From contig JBDLTZ010000260.1 in NCBI GenBank assembly GCA_039805565.1, positions 1 through 41,318 on the forward strand: a stretch of DNA of 41,318 bases, read 5' to 3'. The DNA is from CALJIC01 sp039805565. Its GTDB lineage: Bacteria > Chloroflexota > Chloroflexia > Chloroflexales > Roseiflexaceae. A program made the translations under genes and the position numbers. The notes under the pieces are model-generated. The model searched no databases, was not told the origin of the DNA, and saw only the letters and a list, made by a program, of their open reading frames with translations. Numbering within the stretch: position 1 is the first letter of the stretch; every line of letters begins with the position of its first letter. Below, piece after piece: positions 24,355 through 31,950 of the stretch.

Positions 24355-25386
24355 ATGATCACTCTTCAGGCACTCCGTCGTAGCCGTGGCATCACGCTTA
24401 TCGACCTGGCTCTGCTCAGCGGAGTCCCCGTCAGAACCATCGCCTCGATCGAGTACGGACTTGTGCGCCTGGACCGACACACCCGCGAGCAGCTGGCCCA
24501 CGTCTTCGGCATCCCTCCAGAGACGCTCCAGCCGGGCGCGCCGCCTGCGCTCCAACAGGATCTGCGCCGCCGCCTCGCGCGTAAGGCCCGCGCGGCTACC
24601 CCGGCGGTCGCCGCCGCGCTCGCCACGGCTGTGCTTCTTGCTCCGACGCCCGGCGTGGTGCAGTACGGCTCTACAGCACCCGCCGCGCCCATCGCTGCAA
24701 AGCTACCCTCCGCGCCACCTCGGCAGGCTGCCCTGCAGCCGGCCGAGGCCCTCTCGCCTGCGGCGCAGCTGGCCGCCGTACCCCTCCCGGCCGTTGGGCT
24801 CGTGGCGGGGACAGAGCCCGTCGCCCTCGCACGCGTGCAGCCGCTGGAGCCCCCCGCTCTGCCAGCCACCGGGAGCGACCCTGCGCTGGTTGGGGGGCAC
24901 AAACGCGCCGAGAGCCCCGCGCGCGCGCCTGGCTTCGTCCCCGCGCCCGACGGCGCCCCATACGGCTGCCCGATCGCCACCAGCGGCCGGGTCGTGGTCA
25001 CGCAAGGCTACGGCGTCGGGACGCACGCGCCGGCCGAGTCGTGGGGCGCGCTCGACCTAGGTGTGGACGGCGACGGCGACGGCTACGCTGAGCCAGGCTC
25101 ATCGTTCGGCTCGCTTGTCTTCACGCCCCACGGCGGCGTGTCCCGCGTGGCCGCGGGGGGCTGGCCGGGCGGCAACTACGTGCGCGTCACCAACGGCCAG
25201 ACCGGCTGGGTCACCGCCTACGCCCACCTCGACCAGGTGTTTGTGGCCGATGGGCAGCAGCTCGAGCCAGGCACCGTGATCGGGACCCTCGGTAACACCG
25301 GCTACTCGACGGCCGCACACCTGCACTATGAGGTATGGCGCGGCGGTGTCAATGTCGATCCGTCACCCTATGTGCTGTGCGGGTAG
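24355..25386 (+). CDS. XRE-type HTH fused through a membrane segment to an M23-type peptidase domain
   Basis: A 343-residue protein with an unusual order. Residues 1-60 form an XRE/Cro-like helix-turn-helix (LRRSRGITLIDLALLSGVPVRTIASIEYG). Residues about 82-98 are a moderately hydrophobic segment, then comes a Pro/Ala-rich stalk (100-205) and a LytM-fold domain (about 210-340). This domain is a paralogue of the one at 5812-6483: both share TQGYGVG-HAPA, a DxDGDG insert, and a Trp (W230, SWGALD) in place of the first zinc-ligand His. D234, H291 (YAHL) and H322/H324 (AHLHYEVW) are kept. The topology recalls RodZ: HTH inside, wall-facing domain outside. No good Shine-Dalgarno site was seen before the ATG at 24355. 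Confidence 0.8.
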   Translation: MITLQALRRSRGITLIDLALLSGVPVRTIASIEYGLVRLDRHTREQLAHVFGIPPETLQPGAPPALQQDLRRRLARKARAATPAVAAALATAVLLAPTPGVVQYGSTAPAAPIAAKLPSAPPRQAALQPAEALSPAAQLAAVPLPAVGLVAGTEPVALARVQPLEPPALPATGSDPALVGGHKRAESPARAPGFVPAPDGAPYGCPIATSGRVVVTQGYGVGTHAPAESWGALDLGVDGDGDGYAEPGSSFGSLVFTPHGGVSRVAAGGWPGGNYVRVTNGQTGWVTAYAHLDQVFVADGQQLEPGTVIGTLGNTGYSTAAHLHYEVWRGGVNVDPSPYVLCG

Positions 25387-25399
25387 CGGCTGGCTGTCA

Positions 25400-25405
25400 T
25401 ATAAT
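25400..25405 (+). promoter_or_regulatory. -10 box TATAAT with short leader for the glycosidase lipoprotein gene
   Basis: TATAATGCGG begins at 25400, fourteen bases after the previous stop. AGGAGGA follows at about 25413 and the ATG is at 25425, so the leader should be only 10-15 nt and start almost at the Shine-Dalgarno site. Confidence 0.55.
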
Positions 25406-25424
25406 GCGGTGCAGGAGGAATGCC

Positions 25425-26765
25425 ATGCGCCGCCGCACACTGCTGAAGCTGCTCGCCACGACACCGCTCACTGCCTGCGCCACCCCGCCTGCGCTCCGCC
25501 CGCGGCCGACCCCCGCGCCGCCCACCCCCGGACCGCACCCAGGCCTCTTCGTCGACGCTGGCTACAGCTATGGGCCGGTCAGCCCACTCGTCTACGGCAC
25601 GAATACGGGGCCGTGGCAGACCGTCGGCCTGGAGCAGATCCCGCTCAGCAAGGCGGCCGGCATCAGTGTGATCCGCTGGCCTGGCGGCAACTGGGGTGAT
25701 GAGAACCACCCGTCGTCCGTTCAGCTCGATGAGTACATTGCGCTCTGCCGCGCCGTCGGCGCCGAGCCGCTCATTCACGTGAGCCTGTTCGGTGGGACTG
25801 CTGGGGAGGCCGCCGGGCTGGTGCGGCTGGCGAACATCCAGCGGCGCTACAACGTGCGCTACTGGGCGGTGGGAAACGAGCCGGACCTGTACGTCACGAA
25901 GCGCGGCCGCACGGCATACAACGTCTCGCACTACGCGGACGACTTCCAGGCCTTCCGCGCCGCCATGAAGGTGATTGATCCATCGATCCTCGTGATGGGC
26001 CCGGAGATCAGCCAGTACAACGGCGAGGTCGAGAGCTCGCCGCGCGACGCGAAGGGTGTGCCCTGGATGCGTGGCTTCCTCGAGGCGGTGCCGGATGTCG
26101 AGCTGGTCACGTTCCACCGCTACCCGTTTGGTAGGCCCCCCGCCACGCCAGACGCGCTGCGCGCTGACCCGCCGGCCTGGTCGCGCGCCATGTCCGACTT
26201 GCGCTCCCTGACGCGCGAGGTCGCGGGGCGCGAGATCCCGATCGGGGTGACGGAGGCTAACTCAGACTGGACCGGGCGCACCGACCCTGAGGGCGTCGGC
26301 ACGGACTCGCACCGCAACGCGCTCTGGTGGGCCGACGTGCTCGGCCGGCTGATCCGCGGCGGCGCGACGATTGTGGCGCAGTTCTGCATGGGGGCCATCC
26401 AGAGCCAGGGGATCGGCATGTTCGGCCCGGTCTCCTACGACCCGGCCCCGCGCCCGATCTACCAGGTCTACGCGCTTTACAAGCTGTTCGGTACGCGCCT
26501 GGTGCACGCTTCGTCGGACGTTGCCGGCCTACCGATCGTGGCGGCGCTGCGCGACGACGGGGTGCTGACGCTGGTGCTCGTCAACCATGGCGACCAACCG
26601 CGCGCGGCGGAGCTGGCGCTAGAGGGGTTCCGCCCCCGAGGCCCGGCCGAGGTCTGGAGCTTCGCTGAAGGGCAGCCGGTGACGCGCCGCGGTACGGCCG
26701 ACGTCGCCCGGCCCATCGAGCTCGCGCCGCACTCCGCGACGCTACTGGCGGTGCCGGGGAGGTGA
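25425..26765 (+). CDS. Lipoprotein glycoside hydrolase, clan GH-A-like TIM barrel
   Basis: A 446-residue exported lipoprotein. It starts at the ATG at 25425 with AGGAGGA upstream; the signal has RRR, a short hydrophobic run and lipobox LTAC (C18), followed by a Pro/Thr-rich spacer. The barrel has IRWPGGNWGDEN, WAVGNEPDLY with probable acid/base E152, and IGVTEANSDW with probable nucleophile E277, then a C-terminal beta domain (about 370-446). The order of motifs resembles GH39, GH79 or arabinofuranosidase-like families; the exact family and substrate are not clear. It follows the XRE-M23 gene by 38 bp but has its own -10 box. It probably works on polysaccharide at the cell surface. Confidence 0.75.
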   Translation: MRRRTLLKLLATTPLTACATPPALRPRPTPAPPTPGPHPGLFVDAGYSYGPVSPLVYGTNTGPWQTVGLEQIPLSKAAGISVIRWPGGNWGDENHPSSVQLDEYIALCRAVGAEPLIHVSLFGGTAGEAAGLVRLANIQRRYNVRYWAVGNEPDLYVTKRGRTAYNVSHYADDFQAFRAAMKVIDPSILVMGPEISQYNGEVESSPRDAKGVPWMRGFLEAVPDVELVTFHRYPFGRPPATPDALRADPPAWSRAMSDLRSLTREVAGREIPIGVTEANSDWTGRTDPEGVGTDSHRNALWWADVLGRLIRGGATIVAQFCMGAIQSQGIGMFGPVSYDPAPRPIYQVYALYKLFGTRLVHASSDVAGLPIVAALRDDGVLTLVLVNHGDQPRAAELALEGFRPRGPAEVWSFAEGQPVTRRGTADVARPIELAPHSATLLAVPGR

Positions 26766-26775
26766 AGCCTCGTAT

Positions 26776-26831
26776 ATCTTGAATCTTGAGCACTGAGTCT
26801 TGAGTGCTGAGTCTTGAGTGTTGCACGCCGA
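26776..26831. repeat. Eight phased heptanucleotides downstream of the glycosidase gene
   Basis: Contiguous units ATCTTGA twice, GCACTGA, GTCTTGA, GTGCTGA, GTCTTGA, GTGTTGC, ACGCCGA. The register starts 10 bp after the stop at 26765. It is the same GNNNTGA-type array as at 354-416 and 5738-5807. Confidence 0.9.
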
Positions 26832-26869
26832 AGGCGTTCTCGGCGCGGCCGAGTGTGCTGAGGCGCGTG

Positions 26870-26906
26870 CTTGGCCCCCTTTCTCTGCGCTGGGAAGGGG
26901 GCCAAG
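26870..26906. terminator. 12-bp perfect stem-loop between convergent genes
   Basis: CTTGGCCCCCTT (26870-26881), a 13-nt loop, AAGGGGGCCAAG (26895-26906). It sits between the glycosidase lipoprotein and malQ stops and can act in both directions. Confidence 0.65.
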
Positions 26907-26927
26907 CGGGGAGGGCGACCCGAACAT

Positions 26928-28448
26928 TTACGCCTGCGCCTCTTCCTCCTCCTCGCTCTCCGCCAGCCGCCCGTACAGCTCGGTGAGCTGCCGTAGCCGT
27001 CCTGCAATGAACGGTTCTAGCGCACCCTCGGTGTAGCGCCAGCTCCAGTTCCCCGCCGGGCGCCCGGGCGTGTTCATGCGCGCCTCGCTGCCGAGCTTCA
27101 GCACGTCCTGCAGCGGCACGATCGCTGCCTCGGCCACCGACCCCAGCGCCAGCCGGATGAGGTCCCAGGAGATATCCTCGCCGCTGCGGCCGAGGTAGAG
27201 CTGCACGTGGGTGCGCCCCTGCTCGTCGAGCGTCCGCCACCAGCCCACTGTCGTGTCATTATCGTGCGTGCCGGTGTACACCACGAACGGCTGCGTGTAG
27301 TTGTGCGGCAGGTACGGCCCCTGCGCACTCCCCCCGAAGGCGAACTGCAGCACCTTCATCCCGGGGAAGCCGTAGCCGTCGCGCAGCGCCTCCACATCCG
27401 GTGTGATCACCCCCAGGTCCTCGGCAATGATCGGCAGCTCCCCGAGCGCCGCGCGCGCCGCGTCGAACAGCGCCCCGCCCGGCCCCGGCACCCACATGCC
27501 GTTGATCGCCGTCTCCTCGCCCGCCGGCACCTCCCAGTAGGCCGCGAAGCCGCGGAAGTGGTCCAGCCGCACGATATCCACCAGCGCGAACACCGCTCGC
27601 AGCCGCTCGATCCACCAGCCGTACCCCTGCTGCGCCAGCACATCCCAGCGATAGAGCGGGTTGCCCCACAGCTGCCCGGTGGCGCTGAAGTAGTCCGGCG
27701 GTACGCCCGCCACCACCGTCGGCCGGTTGTCCTCGCCGATGTGGAACAGCTCCCGGCTGCCCCAGACGTCGGCGCTGTCGTAGGCCACGAAGATCGGGAT
27801 GTCGCCGATGATCTTGACGCCGCTCTCGTTGGCGTAGCGCCGCAGCGCCTCCCACTGCCGGAAGAATAGGAACTGGGCGTAGGACTGGAAGGCCACCTCG
27901 TCGGCCAGCTCCTGCGCCGCCGCCGCCACAGCCTTGGGCTCGTGCCGCGCCAGGGCCGGCTCCCAGTCGGGCCAGGCGCCGCCGTGCCGCTGCTTGAGCG
28001 CCATGAACAGCGCGTAGTCCTCCAGCCAGAGCGCGCGCTCCTGGCGGAACGCGTCGAACGCTGCGTGGACCTCCGGCTCGGCGCCCGCCTGGAAGCGCTT
28101 GAATGACCGCCGCAGCAGCGCTTGCTTGAAGGGGATCACCGCGCCGTAGTCTACTGCCTCCGCTGGGAGCGCCGGCGCGTCCGCCAGGTCCTCGTCTGCC
28201 AGCAGTCCCTCGGCGAGCAGCACGTCAGGACTGACGAGCAGCGGGTTGCCTGCGAAGGAGGAGAAGCTCTGGTAGGGCGAGTCGCCGTAGCCGGTGGGCC
28301 CTAGCGGCATCACCTGCCAGCACTGCTGGCCCGCGGCCTCCAGGAAGTCGACGAAGGCGTAGGCTGCGGCCCCCAGATCCCCGATGCCCCAGCGGGACGG
28401 CAGTGAGGTGGGGTGCAGCAGGATGCCGCTCGTGCGAGTGTCGCTCAT
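26928..28448 (-). CDS. malQ: 4-alpha-glucanotransferase (amylomaltase)
   Basis: A 506-residue GH77 enzyme of full family length. It begins GILLHPTSLPSRWGIGDLG, the standard N-terminus. Catalytic residues by alignment to amylomaltases: nucleophile D296 (IVRLDHFRGF), acid/base E343 (IAEDLG) and D396 (THDND). It transfers alpha-1,4-glucan chains between maltooligosaccharides in glycogen and maltodextrin turnover, in the cytoplasm. The ATG at 28448 has GAAGAGG upstream. No other glycogen gene is adjacent. A possible -10 (TATACT) lies at 28483-28488 on the minus strand. The C-terminus ends in a Glu-rich tail. Confidence 0.96.
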   Translation of the reverse strand: MSDTRTSGILLHPTSLPSRWGIGDLGAAAYAFVDFLEAAGQQCWQVMPLGPTGYGDSPYQSFSSFAGNPLLVSPDVLLAEGLLADEDLADAPALPAEAVDYGAVIPFKQALLRRSFKRFQAGAEPEVHAAFDAFRQERALWLEDYALFMALKQRHGGAWPDWEPALARHEPKAVAAAAQELADEVAFQSYAQFLFFRQWEALRRYANESGVKIIGDIPIFVAYDSADVWGSRELFHIGEDNRPTVVAGVPPDYFSATGQLWGNPLYRWDVLAQQGYGWWIERLRAVFALVDIVRLDHFRGFAAYWEVPAGEETAINGMWVPGPGGALFDAARAALGELPIIAEDLGVITPDVEALRDGYGFPGMKVLQFAFGGSAQGPYLPHNYTQPFVVYTGTHDNDTTVGWWRTLDEQGRTHVQLYLGRSGEDISWDLIRLALGSVAEAAIVPLQDVLKLGSEARMNTPGRPAGNWSWRYTEGALEPFIAGRLRQLTELYGRLAESEEEEEAQA

Positions 28449-28665
28449 AGTGCGCCTCTTCGTTTGTTCTGATTGCGCTCCAAGTATACGCCATGTCGCA
28501 CGCGCTACGACGCTGGGACGTTAGGCCGAGCCCGGCCTTCCGTCTCCGGTCGTGAGGGCATCCACCGAATGGCCCTCCGCTGGCCCTACCGCGCTCCGAT
28601 GCGCTTGCCGCACGCCCGCCGTATACTGACATGAGGGGAGTGCTCTTGGGAAAGAAGGAACCACT

Positions 28666-29829
28666 ATGCAGACGCTCTATAAACGATCTGTCTATATACG
28701 ATCTGTGGCGCTGAGCACGATCACCCTGTTCGCGCTGCTTCTTGCGCTCGCCGCGCTGGCGCCGCTCGCGGCCTCCGCGGACCAGGGCACGACCGATCCG
28801 CCCCCCGCTGTGCCGGGTGAGACGCCGGTGCTTGCGCCGACAGTCGTCCTCACTCCCACGGAGGGGCTCGAGCTGTTTGCCGAGGATCTCGGGCCCGCTG
28901 GTGCGCCGCTCGACGCGACCGAGCCGCTGACGGACTCGATCCTCCCGGCGCTCAGCGACTACCTCGTGCGCGATAAGTCCGCCGGGACAGCCGAGGATCT
29001 GGCCAACGCCTTCGGGGACACCGTGCCCGCACGCCCTCTGGCGGTTGGACCGCGTGTCTTCCTGCCGATGGTCGGCCGTGCGCCTGCCCAGGCCGGGCCT
29101 ACGCCGGTGACGCCGACGCCGGTGACACCTACGCCACCGGCCAAGGGCGCCGATATCACGGTAGTCGCGTGGGCGGATCCGAGCCTGCGCGTGGCTCGCG
29201 GCGGCACACTGGCTTACGAGCTGCGGGTCTACAACGATGGCGAGGGCGGCGCCAAGAGCGCGCGGGTCACGCTGCCGTTCGACCCCGCCCTGATGACGCT
29301 GGTCGGCAGCCGGCTCGACCGGGGCGCGGGGGACTGGGTTAGCGAGGTGCGTTCGAACGCGGTGGTGGTCACGTTCGGCCGGCTCGGCGACGAGGAGATG
29401 CGCTCCGGCTTCGTCTACTTCCGCGTTGGATCGTTCCTGGCAGATAACACGGTGCTGAGCACGCGGCCGGCCTACAGCTGGTCGGATGACCGCGGCACGC
29501 ACGAGCGCAGCGGCCCGTGGGCGCCGGTGCTGGTGGGCGGTGGGAACGACAGCGCGGCGTACGTCTGGACGATCGTGCAGCCGGTGACTGGCCTCCCCAG
29601 CGAGCTGCGTACGTTCTACAGCAACCGCTTCGCCCCCGGTGAGACCGTGACGACCTGGCTCAATGCGCCGCGTGGTGTAGTGTCGCTGGATCTGCGCGAG
29701 ACGGTCGACGAGCAGGGGCAGGTGTGGCTTGAGTATCGGCCGAGCCTGCTGGCGCCGGGGAGCTACCAGATGGTGGTGTACGGCAACAAGAGCCGGCTGG
29801 CGGGTGTGGTGACGTTTGTGGTGCGGTAG
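28666..29829 (+). CDS. Exported surface protein with a DUF11-like beta domain, function unknown
   Basis: A 387-residue protein with a signal peptide (hydrophobic 16-36, cleavage near AASA-DQ), a Thr/Pro-rich region, and a spacer of repeated T-P-V-T-P (about 146-158). A domain of about 110 residues (ADITVVAWADPSLRVARGGTLAYELRVYNDGEGGAKSARVTLPFD) has the pattern of DUF11/CARDB-type immunoglobulin-like folds of bacterial surface proteins. A further beta domain ends it (about 300-387). AAGGAA precedes the ATG at 28666, and TATACT at 28622-28627 is a possible -10. Codons 6-14 contain two copies of ACGATCTGT 15 bp apart. Its stop is only 3 bp from the stop of the convergent J-domain-like gene. Confidence 0.7.
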   Translation: MQTLYKRSVYIRSVALSTITLFALLLALAALAPLAASADQGTTDPPPAVPGETPVLAPTVVLTPTEGLELFAEDLGPAGAPLDATEPLTDSILPALSDYLVRDKSAGTAEDLANAFGDTVPARPLAVGPRVFLPMVGRAPAQAGPTPVTPTPVTPTPPAKGADITVVAWADPSLRVARGGTLAYELRVYNDGEGGAKSARVTLPFDPALMTLVGSRLDRGAGDWVSEVRSNAVVVTFGRLGDEEMRSGFVYFRVGSFLADNTVLSTRPAYSWSDDRGTHERSGPWAPVLVGGGNDSAAYVWTIVQPVTGLPSELRTFYSNRFAPGETVTTWLNAPRGVVSLDLRETVDEQGQVWLEYRPSLLAPGSYQMVVYGNKSRLAGVVTFVVR

Positions 29830-29832
29830 GTG

Positions 29833-30246
29833 TTAGCGGTCGAGCGGGTCGAGGGCCGCGTTCCAGGCCTTCATCCGCTCGATGTCGCCGCCGGTGTCGG
29901 GGTGGTGAAGGCGCGCCATCGCCTTGCGGATGGCGCTCACCTCGGCGGGGGTGAGCTCGAGGGTCGTGCCGCCGACACTGAAGGGGAGCGAAGTCCCCTC
30001 CGCGCGCGCGCGCCACATATCCCGTTCGCGCTCGAGCTGGGCGTTCTCGCGGGTAATCTCCATAAGGTTGGCCACCGTCTTGTTGAAGGCGCGGGAGATC
30101 TCGGCGTGGCGGGCCTGCTCCTTATCGATCTGGCGGAGGAGGGTGCGGATGGTCTTGTGCGCCTCGTCGAGCTCGCGCTGCGCCAGGCTGGTGTCATGCT
30201 CGGCGCCCTGGTCGAGACGGTGTTTGGGATTGCGCTCCACTGCCAC
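29833..30246 (-). CDS. Coiled-coil protein with a C-terminal J-domain-like HPD segment
   Basis: A 137-residue cytoplasmic protein. The start was set at GTG 30246 because GGAGGAG lies seven bases upstream; the open frame further upstream crosses the promoter. Residues about 15-80 are a charged coiled coil (AQRELDEAHKTIRTLLRQID...). The C-terminus reads LTPAEVSAIRKAMARLHHPDTGGD followed by MKAWNAALD, which matches the HPD loop and flanking helices II-III of J domains (as in HPDTGGD). It may stimulate a DnaK-type chaperone or be a structural relative. A promoter is visible at 30307-30336. Confidence 0.7.
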   Translation of the reverse strand: MAVERNPKHRLDQGAEHDTSLAQRELDEAHKTIRTLLRQIDKEQARHAEISRAFNKTVANLMEITRENAQLERERDMWRARAEGTSLPFSVGGTTLELTPAEVSAIRKAMARLHHPDTGGDIERMKAWNAALDPLDR

Positions 30247-30306
30247 TCCACGCTCCTCCGGTTCCTGGACATCGGTGTGCCGGGCCGGCCAGTCTGAAAC
30301 GCACGT

Positions 30307-30336
30307 AGTATACCGAGAGTTTCGCGCGGTCGTCAA
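30307..30336 (-). promoter_or_regulatory. Promoter of the J-domain-like gene
   Basis: On the minus strand TTGACG (30331-30336), an 18-base spacer and TATACT (30307-30312). The predicted start is near 30300, with a leader of about 53 nt. Confidence 0.6.
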
Positions 30337-30397
30337 TTGAGGGTGACGGCGCGTCGGCGCGAAGCGGGAAGCCGTGCGCTGGAACTTCCGAGCTGCT

Positions 30398-31162
30398 CTA
30401 CATATCGTGGAGCGCAGCGTAACCGTCTCCAATCAGCGCCTCGGCCACAGGCACGTAGGCCGCCGTGCGGCGGATGTAGTCTCGCGCAGTAGGGTTTTCG
30501 CGGATGTCGGCTGGGGCCACGATCCCCTGATTGTGCCACGCGGCGAGCGTGTGCCAGGTCACCGGCACCCCTTCGTACTGCGCCCGGTACAGCCCACGCT
30601 CTAGATTTGCTGCGAGGTACTCCACCGCCAGCTCCGGCCGCGTGATCTCTGCTGTGATCGCTGCATTGCGCGCGCGCTCGTCGGCGTATGCCGCCAAGTC
30701 GATCCGGCTCCCAGACACCACCAGGGGCCGCTCGATCACGCCCCCGCGCACCGGCACCTCGCGCCGCAAGATCTCTTCCGCGACCGACGGCCGGAGGTTG
30801 CTCGGCCATACACTCAGGTTGCCCCCCAGCAGGTTCACATCCACCTGCACCGCCTGGTAGAGCGGTGTCAGCGCCCGCAGCGGCGGCAGCTCGTCCTCGA
30901 CCCAGCCGAAGTGCTCGTTGTACAGCAGCAGCGCGATCACCACCGCGAACTCTCGGTCGGTCATGCCCGAGACCTCGGGCCGGTTGTGGCGTGTTGCGGC
31001 GGCCAGGATCGCCGGCCGCAGCTCCTGCATCAAGCGTGCGAACTCCGGGCGCACGTAGGGTGTGGCGGGAGCGCTGCCGAAGGGCTGGGCCAGCACGCGC
31101 CACGTGGGTACGAGCGTGAGCAGCGCGGCGAGCGCCAGGTACACAAAGGAGCGTCGGGTCAC
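30398..31162 (-). CDS. Exported protein, function unknown, possibly lysozyme-like
   Basis: A 254-residue protein. It starts at GTG 31162 with GGAG nine bases upstream, and has a signal peptide (MTRRSFVYLALAALL..., cleavage near VLA-QP, residue 25). The mature part is helix-rich. It contains LLLYNEHFGWVEDELPPLR, a Gly-Asn-Leu-Ser-Val-Trp-Pro-Ser-Asn stretch, RPSVAEEILRR and a later LAAWHNQGIV. The NEHFGW Glu and the AWHNQG stretch faintly recall the catalytic Glu and the AYNAG motif of lysozyme-fold transglycosylases, but I would not assign it. It stands between the J-domain-like gene and the long gap. Confidence 0.65.
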   Translation of the reverse strand: MTRRSFVYLALAALLTLVPTWRVLAQPFGSAPATPYVRPEFARLMQELRPAILAAATRHNRPEVSGMTDREFAVVIALLLYNEHFGWVEDELPPLRALTPLYQAVQVDVNLLGGNLSVWPSNLRPSVAEEILRREVPVRGGVIERPLVVSGSRIDLAAYADERARNAAITAEITRPELAVEYLAANLERGLYRAQYEGVPVTWHTLAAWHNQGIVAPADIRENPTARDYIRRTAAYVPVAEALIGDGYAALHDM

Positions 31163-31950
31163 GCGGGATACTCCAGATAACTGCCGGTTTGGCGTGCTTC
31201 ACCTCCGCGCTGAGTATGCCACGCCCGCCTCCGCAGCGGGATGATAGACGTGAGATGCCGGGCTGAGAAGCGCCTCGTCGCGCTCGTTTCACTGCGGCAG
31301 GAGATCATGCACCAAATCGTGTCCCCGTGCAAGTCCCGTGCCGCTTCGGGCGGGGCTCAGGTTTGAAGACGCGTGGGTGTGCGCTCCATCCTCCTCGGAA
31401 TACACGCTCGTCGCGGCAGGTCATTCTTGGTCGTCATATGGTCGTGCTGGTACTGTACGCTCTGACCGAACACTGGCCTCCACACCTGCCACTCTCGATC
31501 CAGGCCTGCACAGAGAACGCAACGACAGGATCTGCCACAGATCCCGAAGCCCATCCCGTTGGGCGTTGTCTGTCGTTCACCCCGTGGCAAATGAACCGCG
31601 CGGTGATAGTATCGAGGAGTGTAAAGCGACATAACGAAACGTTGTGGACCAGGTCATCCTGGCGACCGGCTACAAGGTCAACATCGGCCGGGTGCCGTTC
31701 CTGCCGCGAGCAACGTTGGTACGGCCCTGGCGACGCGCACCTCGGCCAATCGGATCGGCGCCGCTGTCGCGCGCGAGGTTGGTGCCGTCGCACACGGGTG
31801 ACGCTCGCAGTGAGTGGCGTCGCCGGACTTTAAGGGCGCCCTGACGTGTCGCTTGCGCCACGTGCTTTGATACTTCCGCTATGGTATACTACAGAGTGGT
31901 ACGGGTGCGCCCGGACCACTTTATTTCAGTTTATGATGATATTGGGGCGT
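31163..31950. other. Long poorly coding gap
   Basis: About 790 bp without a confident gene. Its sequence looks less strongly GC-biased than the flanking genes. It holds a possible flavoprotein remnant (31644-31712) and a possible -10 box for the DUF512 gene (TATACT at 31885-31890). The stretch 31300-31640 shows no recognisable protein, tRNA or repeat; no cloverleaf or T-loop was found. Confidence 0.5.
31644..31712 (+). pseudogene. Possible remnant of an FAD/NAD(P)-binding oxidoreductase gene
   Basis: One frame reads VDQVILATGYKVNIGRVPFL, which closely resembles the DxVILATGYxxxxxxLPFL segment of FAD-dependent monooxygenases and related flavoproteins (the second ATG motif). The frame loses similarity after 31706. 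The next frame stays open for about 30 codons and ends at TGA near 31802. No start, dinucleotide-binding GxGxxG or other part of such an enzyme is present. It is most simply a decayed fragment. Confidence 0.35.

Noticed and set aside
28683..28715. Direct repeat ACGATCTGT twice, 15 bp apart, as a regulator site
   Set aside because: It lies inside codons 6-14 of the surface protein and may simply be a small coding duplication; no palindrome or promoter overlap.
28225..29502. Minus-strand open frame of 425 codons across the malQ start
   Set aside because: It overlaps malQ out of frame and runs antisense to the surface-protein gene; no motif and no site.
31320..31375. tRNA-like GC-rich hairpin region
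   Set aside because: No T-loop, anticodon arm or acceptor pairing could be built.
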